Below are positions 61,332 to 64,000 of a stretch of 64,000 nt of DNA, one piece after another. The first letter of the stretch is position 1; every line of letters starts with the position of its first letter. Under the pieces are notes generated by a model. The model had not been told where the DNA came from. It worked only from the letters and a program-made list of their open reading frames with translations, and searched no databases. Position numbers and translations under genes: made by a program. Source of the DNA: Paenibacillus sp. G2S3 (GTDB lineage Bacteria; Bacillota; Bacilli; Paenibacillales; Paenibacillaceae); assembly GCF_030123105.1 (NCBI RefSeq), contig NZ_CP126095.1, positions 496,001 to 560,000 on the forward strand. Reading direction: 5' to 3'.

Positions 61332-62108
61332 TCAGTAACTTCTGTATCTGTTGTACCTACTACGACGTGGTGTAAGCAGTAGCCAGATGCTGTAGAGCAG
61401 CAGGAGGCCTGCTGTAATCATCCCAGTTATATAGACATTGTTGGTCTCTTTGTGTTCCAAGGCAATTGCGATGAAAGCCCATACGAATACCAGTGGATAG
61501 ATGCTATCTCGGTAAGGATAGCTGACCACAACCGCAAGCAGGGTTCCCACGCAGAGCATGATAACGGCCCAAGTGCTACCGCTAAGACCCCAGCCTTCCC
61601 AATGATTCTTCTCTAGAACAACGCTGACGTTCACGATAGTGGCCACAGAGATCCAGCCAAGGTATATACTGAAGGGTAGCTTCATCAGCCAATTCTCACC
61701 TGAAGTAGGATTTGCGATCAGGCGTGTTTTTCGATAAATGACAATCAGTGTGATTAACATGAGCACCATAGCAACCAGAGAGAGCTCAATGTATAAATAT
61801 TGCCAGAGGAAGAGCCAGCTCATATTAAAAATACAGCTCAGAACAAACCAAAACTGAATCTTCCGTACAGAATCTCTAGAGGCTGTATAAGAGCGGAATT
61901 GATAAATAACGAAGCCGGCTAACAGTAGATAAATCACTGACCAGATGGAGAATGCGTAACCAGCAGGGGTCAAGTAGGTATGATATTTGTCGGAGATTTC
62001 ACCGGTGCTGTGACCACCTAATGGCAAGGTTACCGAGAGCACATTCACGATAATCACACCTAAAAAGAACAAAAGATTCCACCACTTATAAGGATTATAA
62101 CGTCTCAA
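61332..62108 (-). CDS. TspO/MBR-like tryptophan-rich membrane protein
   Basis: About 258 residues and seven hydrophobic segments; Trp/Tyr-rich motifs include 'LTPAGYAFSIWSVIYLLLAG' and 'IFNMSWLFLWQYLYIELSLV', which match the extended TspO/MBR-related family rather than the compact 160-residue TspO. AGGGAG overlaps an in-frame GTG at 62117, so the TTG at 62108 (8-base spacing) is the likely start. Members bind porphyrin-like ligands in some organisms; role here unknown. Confidence 0.8.
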   Translation of the reverse strand: MRRYNPYKWWNLLFFLGVIIVNVLSVTLPLGGHSTGEISDKYHTYLTPAGYAFSIWSVIYLLLAGFVIYQFRSYTASRDSVRKIQFWFVLSCIFNMSWLFLWQYLYIELSLVAMVLMLITLIVIYRKTRLIANPTSGENWLMKLPFSIYLGWISVATIVNVSVVLEKNHWEGWGLSGSTWAVIMLCVGTLLAVVVSYPYRDSIYPLVFVWAFIAIALEHKETNNVYITGMITAGLLLLYSIWLLLTPRRSRYNRYRSY

Positions 62109-62608
62109 AGAATTCACTCCCTAGCTTTTTTAATAGGGCAATTCCTACTTAGAATATACCCGCTTTCGGCACAATTAAGACTATAAACAGAAAAGAAGTG
62201 ACTAGTGAGTCATAATGTTCATGGATAACATGGCAGTGGTACAGGGTATTTTACGATGAAGGGTAGAATCTTTGATTAAAAATAAGCTGAAATGAACCAA
62301 ATTCGTGGGTGTTTCTATGTACTTCAACTTTATTTGCACAAAAATCTACAGAAAATATGCAGAAACGTTTTTAAATCAGCGCTTTTTCGTATAAGATGAA
62401 GAGATGAAGATTCAAGAGCAGATTAGTTTTATCCTAGTTCTTTATCCTTATATTTCTTACAGGAGTGTATCTCATCTCTAAAAGGATGGAGAAACTACTT
62501 CTACTTGTATAGCTTCAAAATTTATTTCTCGTGGAAAAGGTTGCAGTTACCACCCGATGGTGGCGGACTGGTTCTTTTTTTGCTTGCTTAAAAGACAGGA
62601 GATCACCG
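62109..62608. other. Intergenic stretch upstream of the helicase gene
   Basis: No gene seen. A segment at about 62391-62505 shares TTTATCCTTATATTTCT and a CTAAAAGGA-GAA-block with the ~98-bp dispersed repeat and may be an eroded copy. A hairpin with a T tract lies at 62537-62580. Confidence 0.4.
62537..62580 (+). terminator. Hairpin with T tract before the helicase start
   Basis: CAGTTACCACC pairs with GGTGGCGGACTG (with mismatches) around CGAT, followed by GTTCTTTTTTTG. It lies only about 30 bases before the helicase ATG, where it could act as an attenuator. Confidence 0.5.
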
Positions 62609-64000
62609 ATGACTAAGCATCTTTATGCAATATGGTTGGGGGATGTGTTATTTTGCTTCTCTGGCGAAACTTCGGAGCCGAAGGTTGACGCTTGGACCCG
62701 AGTGGTGAAGCGGCTGGAGCTGCGGGGAGGAGTGCGCCCTTTTGCGAGTGCTGCTCTGCGGCTGGCAGAAGTGAAATATCCGGCTCCTCCTGTAGAGGGG
62801 AAGCCAGCACGCCGTGGATTGCCCGGACGAACATTCGAAGGGCTCGCCTTAGTCCCTAGCGATGCATTTGAACTGCTTCTGGCATGGGATGAGACGTTAT
62901 GCCGAGATCAGGGAGTGGAGCCTGGTGGCGAATTGCGCTATTGGGCGGCGGCAGCTCGTTTTGCGCTGGAGCTGATGGGTACAGGGGGAATTACGCCAGG
63001 AGCCTTGCCCCCACGTCCGGTAGGTTCGCGGCGTCGTGGTGGTGAACAGGCAGCGACGGTTTGCTGGTCTCCAGCTTTTCGAAAGCAGGAGGATAAGGAG
63101 ATCTTTCTGCAGCTGGCGGCTTCCATGCCGGTATTGGCCCTAGGGACGCATATCGCTGAGGCGGGGGATTTATCCTCGCGGGAAGAGGCTGGTGCCTATG
63201 TGCTGTACTCCTTTATGCAGGCGGTAATGACTGCGGAGATAAAAAAAGTGATTGCGGGTATTGAGAGTGAACTTACACCTTTCAAAGCTAATTATCGCCG
63301 CGGATACTCCCCTTTAACTGAGCTATGGTGGAATAGTCTTCTTACAGGTAGCCGGGATATACCCGTGCAGGGAACGCAAGCAGAGGTGACAGATCTTCTG
63401 GCCACCGTGAATGAAACAGCTGGTAGTGATGTTCCGCAATCAGAACCTGAAGAAGCGCGGAGTGGACAGCTAGGTCTTGGGCTACGTCTGGAGCCACCTG
63501 GAGACAATGACGAAATCTGGCGGTTAACCTTCTGGGCGGAGAACAAGGAAGAAGGGGAATTCTGGATTCCGGCAAAATCCATTTGGAGCAGTAAAGAACG
63601 AGAGTTTACGTTATGGGGGAAACGCTATCGTAATATACAGCAGCAGCTTCTTATAGCGCTGGGGCGAGCAGCAAGAATCTCACCAGATATTCAACGCGCT
63701 CTGGATAAGCCTGCACCTACGGGAGCGGATTTGGAGCCAGAACGTCTTTATTTCTTTTTGAAGGAGACGGTGCAGCAGCTGCGTGAGCGGGGAATAACCG
63801 TGCAAATGCCATCACGCTGGAGCCGTGAGGGACGCCGCCGGATTGGCATGAAGATGAAAATGCAGCCGACCGTTAGTGGAATTGATAGTCCTGCACCTGT
63901 GGCTCTTGGGATGGAAGAGCTGATTTCATTCCGCATTGAAGCTTCACTTGGGGAGAGTACAATCAGCGAAGAAGAACTGAACGCATTAGTGGAAGCTGGT
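62609..64000 (+). CDS. SNF2-family DEAD/DEAH helicase, N-terminal part (runs off the window)
   Basis: From ATG 62609 (AGGAG 7 bases before) the frame is open to the last base, 464 codons. Only the region before the ATPase core is present. The content fits the SNF2 helicase-associated (DUF3670-type) N-terminus: a Trp-rich start ('KHLYAIWLGDVLFCFSG'), 'GLGLRLEPPGDNDEIWRLTFWA' and 'VQQLRERGITVQMPSRWSR'. Full family members are about 1000 residues with the helicase motifs in the second half. The minus-strand open frames across this region are shadows. Likely a nucleic acid-dependent ATPase; the assignment awaits the missing C-terminal half. Confidence 0.7.
   Translation, partial: MTKHLYAIWLGDVLFCFSGETSEPKVDAWTRVVKRLELRGGVRPFASAALRLAEVKYPAPPVEGKPARRGLPGRTFEGLALVPSDAFELLLAWDETLCRDQGVEPGGELRYWAAAARFALELMGTGGITPGALPPRPVGSRRRGGEQAATVCWSPAFRKQEDKEIFLQLAASMPVLALGTHIAEAGDLSSREEAGAYVLYSFMQAVMTAEIKKVIAGIESELTPFKANYRRGYSPLTELWWNSLLTGSRDIPVQGTQAEVTDLLATVNETAGSDVPQSEPEEARSGQLGLGLRLEPPGDNDEIWRLTFWAENKEEGEFWIPAKSIWSSKEREFTLWGKRYRNIQQQLLIALGRAARISPDIQRALDKPAPTGADLEPERLYFFLKETVQQLRERGITVQMPSRWSREGRRRIGMKMKMQPTVSGIDSPAPVALGMEELISFRIEASLGESTISEEELNALVEAG

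Noticed and set aside
62613..63936. Several minus-strand frames at the right end
   Set aside because: They lie opposite one continuous plus-strand frame of 464 codons with a good start, which carries helicase-associated motifs.

Overview
The window looks like chromosomal DNA of a Gram-positive, low-to-moderate GC Bacillota of the Paenibacillus type. Evidence: ribosome binding sites of the AGGAGG kind with frequent TTG/GTG starts, a YjcZ-family small sporulation-type protein, a T-box serS leader, LPXTG anchoring, large YesM/YesN-type sensor-regulator pairs beside LplB/YtcP/LipO-type sugar ABC transporters, and two families of short dispersed repeats. The genus is an inference; no rRNA gene or other phylogenetic marker is present. 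I saw no phage, insertion sequence, integrase or CRISPR array.

Layout. 1-10 kb: the 3' end of a secreted protein with a DNRLRE/CBM96-like domain, small acetyltransferases and oxidoreductases, NAD(P)HX repair (nnr), iron-sulfur L-serine dehydratase (sdaAB-sdaAA), YwbE and an HNH protein; two decayed genes lie near 5-6 kb. 10-23.6 kb: a glucan/oligosaccharide utilisation island with a LacI regulator, a 34-bp perfect palindromic operator, a GH30 glycosidase, a 1075-residue inverting glycoside phosphorylase, two ABC permeases, a lipoprotein binding protein, a YesM-type kinase and a YesN-type regulator. 23.7-28.4 kb: an AAC(3)-like acetyltransferase, a histidine phosphatase, a T-box-controlled atypical seryl-tRNA synthetase, an SsuE-like flavin reductase and a lipoprotein. 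28.5-35.3 kb (minus strand): anaerobic class III (nrdDG) and aerobic class Ia (nrdAB) ribonucleotide reductases behind a cobalamin riboswitch, with candidate NrdR and DnaA sites at the promoter. 35.5-38.9 kb: a thiamine-binding protein, tRNA-Thr(CGT), a decayed partial copy of that tRNA locus, YjcZ, an HxlR-linked oxidoreductase and small proteins. 39-41.7 kb: a class I c-di-GMP riboswitch in front of an LPXTG-anchored adhesin with a stalk of about 1.2 kb of 24-nt tandem repeats.

43.5-56.4 kb is the most notable block. It has the parts of a Listeria-type flavin-based extracellular electron transfer (EET) locus: EetA (NusG-II), EetB (Gx transporter), an ECF energizing module (EcfA1-EcfA2-EcfT), a UbiA/DmkA prenyltransferase, a DmkB/HepT polyprenyl diphosphate synthase with a possible small HepS-like partner, a type II NADH dehydrogenase with a C-terminal membrane extension (Ndh2), and a lipoprotein with two FMN-binding domains (PplA). 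Three CRP/FNR-type half-site pairs lie upstream of pplA. The inferred path is NADH to Ndh2, to a dedicated demethylmenaquinone pool, to flavinylated PplA, to extracellular acceptors. The ApbE-type flavin transferase needed to load PplA is not in the window.

56.9-64 kb: CsbD, a 5TM sensor kinase, an MFS transporter, an atypical SDR, RidA, a TspO-like protein, and the start of a SNF2-family helicase that runs off the end. Function calls rest on reading motifs by eye; no database search was possible.
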